A stretch of 20,978 bases of DNA, from positions 1 to 20,978 of IMG/VR virus record IMGVR_UViG_3300030430_004844, one strand, 5' to 3'. Below the pieces are notes generated by a model. That model was not told the origin of the DNA and did not search any database. It saw only the letters and a list, made by a program, of their open reading frames with translations. A program made the translations under genes and the position numbers. Each line of letters begins with the position of its first letter. Position 1 is the stretch's first letter. The DNA comes from a virus. This document shows, in pieces, positions 19,849 to 20,978 of this stretch.

Positions 19849-20954
19849 TGGCCATAAATTTTCCAGATAGTCCAAGCAATGGAGATGTTGCACACGGATT
19901 TACTTATGATTCTACTAAAGGTGTTTGGAATTCAGCAGGAGTTGCTGATACCGCTGTAACAGTGTACGCAAACTTGGCCGCATTTCCGAGTTCAGGTAAT
20001 ACTGCTGGTGATTATGCTTTTGCTACAGACACAAAAGCGTTGTATGTTTGGGACGGAGCAGAATGGGACAGAATAAGCACTGGTAATAACGAAACACCAA
20101 GACTTACTACAACACCAGCATCAACACATAATTTAAGTGGTAGTGGATCGACTACACAGATAACAATTGCCGCCTCAGATCCTGAAGGATTTCCGATTAC
20201 ATACTCATATGATACAAATCCAGCAAATCCAAATCAGATAACCAATGTTGCAGAGAATAATGGTGTATTTACACTAACACCTTCAACTAATACTGCACAT
20301 GCTGGTAACTTTACATTAAGACTGAAAGCAAGTGATGGTATTTCTACTATTTCTCACCCTATAGCTGTGTCGTTAAATTTTAATACCACATTTACATTTG
20401 ATACATCTAGTGGTGTTATTAATAGTAATTATACTGCTGATAATAAACTTGAAGCTTATGTGCAGAACTCTGATGCACCTGCGGTATCATCACAATCTGG
20501 TAAACTTGGTAAAGGCTACCTCGAAATCAAATTTATTAGTACTACTAATGCCGCAGATCCAATGTTAGGTTTACAAGTCGGAACAAGTACAGGTAAATAT
20601 CATCAAGGCGGTGCATGGATTCACGTTGTCAATGGTAAAGGTTGGCCCAGTAACGATTATGCATATGGACTTGGTGGATCCGGATCCAACTCTATTGCCG
20701 TTAATGATATATTAATGATAGCTTATGATACAGCTGCAGGTTCGAACGGACAAGTTTGGTTTGGTAAAAATGGAACTTGGGGTAGGAATCCAGCATCTAC
20801 TACAGGATATGGTGTTAATGCCGATGCAAGTTCGGTTGGATTTCGTGTTGCGGTTGATGGGACAAATGCTTCAAAACAAACGCATCAAATAGAAATAATA
20901 AGTCATACACAAGGCGCTCAGTATACAATACCAACAGGTTGGGCTTTAGCATAG
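19848..20954 (+). CDS. tail fibre/adhesin paralogue with SPRY-like tip
   Basis: The start at 19848 gives MAINFPDSPSNGDVAHGFTY and a TAATG overlap with the preceding fibre; an in-frame ATG five codons earlier lies inside that gene. The product is 368 residues. The N-terminus is a different base module (MAINFPxSPSNGD type, common at fibre N-termini). It is followed by the same FPSSGNTAGDYAFATDTKAL repeat, Ig-like domain (ITIAASDPEGFPITYS) and SPRY-like tip as the preceding fibre, ending EIISHTQGAQYTIPTGWALA. Parallel DNA similarity with 18613-19848 in the tip points to tandem duplication and divergence. Likely an alternative host-binding fibre. Confidence 0.85.
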   Translation: MAINFPDSPSNGDVAHGFTYDSTKGVWNSAGVADTAVTVYANLAAFPSSGNTAGDYAFATDTKALYVWDGAEWDRISTGNNETPRLTTTPASTHNLSGSGSTTQITIAASDPEGFPITYSYDTNPANPNQITNVAENNGVFTLTPSTNTAHAGNFTLRLKASDGISTISHPIAVSLNFNTTFTFDTSSGVINSNYTADNKLEAYVQNSDAPAVSSQSGKLGKGYLEIKFISTTNAADPMLGLQVGTSTGKYHQGGAWIHVVNGKGWPSNDYAYGLGGSGSNSIAVNDILMIAYDTAAGSNGQVWFGKNGTWGRNPASTTGYGVNADASSVGFRVAVDGTNASKQTHQIEIISHTQGAQYTIPTGWALA

Positions 20955-20963
20955 GAGAGAAAC

Positions 20964-20978
20964 ATGGTATCAAGATCG
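20964..20978 (+). CDS. start of another fibre-family gene (partial)
   Basis: An ATG at 20964 with GGAG upstream gives MVSRS before the window ends. This matches the first residues of the fibres at 16942 (MVSRT) and 18613 (MTSRS), so the fibre array probably continues with at least one more member carrying the shared attachment module. Confidence 0.6.

Noticed and set aside
1-20978. tRNA genes, integrase, attachment sites or insertion sequences
   Set aside because: No cloverleaf-like segments, transposase or integrase motifs, or flanking terminal repeats were seen on reading both strands.

Overview
The window reads as part of the genome of a tailed, contractile (T4-like) bacteriophage, probably marine. 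The evidence is an AT-rich sequence with almost all genes on one strand, genes joined by 1-4 bp stop/start overlaps, the T4-type late promoter octamer TATAAATA in front of three gene blocks, and many proteins resembling small modules I associate with cyanophage and pelagiphage myoviruses. The host cannot be read from the sequence. No tRNA, CRISPR array, insertion sequence or integrase was seen.

Layout. (1) 1-2281: a small-gene block read rightward. Two matching sigma70-like promoters (TTTACA, 17 bp, TAGAAT or TAGATT, both within GTTTACATTC) precede short proteins, including a SWIM-type zinc-binding protein and a one-helix membrane peptide. A leftward gene starts at position 20. A strong intrinsic terminator at 2326-2355 closes the block. 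(2) 2362-10269: a late block behind TATAAATA. Its proteins include a PD-(D/E)XK nuclease-like protein, a KxDG adenylyltransferase/RNA-ligase-like protein, an Arg-rich protein, an HxGH-type nucleotidyltransferase fusion, and a run of Lys-rich modular proteins ending in a 717-residue one. (3) 10271-16920: a second late block with an XhlA-like coiled-coil/membrane protein, a second giant modular protein, conserved phage proteins of unknown role, a ParB/sulfiredoxin-like protein, an overlapping spanin pair, further small membrane proteins and a possible cysteine-hydrolase-fold protein. (4) 16916 to the end: a third late block with three complete tandem tail-fibre/adhesin paralogues and the first codons of a fourth fibre-like gene.

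Main interpretation. Many proteins in blocks 2 and 3 begin with a short sequence of the form M-x-x-F-K-x-(F/Y)-(L/I/V)-x-E, or another N-terminus with an (L/I)-x-E site. This resembles the capsid-targeting sequence of T4 internal proteins (start MKTYQEFIAEA), which is cut by the prohead protease gp21. I infer that this is a large head-cargo island: proteins packed into the prohead, trimmed, and possibly ejected with the DNA. Several carry recognisable enzymatic folds (nuclease, ligase-like, nucleotidyltransferase, ParB-like). The lysis spanins and host-recognition fibres follow in the same late programme. The cargo role is inference; the N-terminal motifs, fold signatures and promoters are visible in the sequence.
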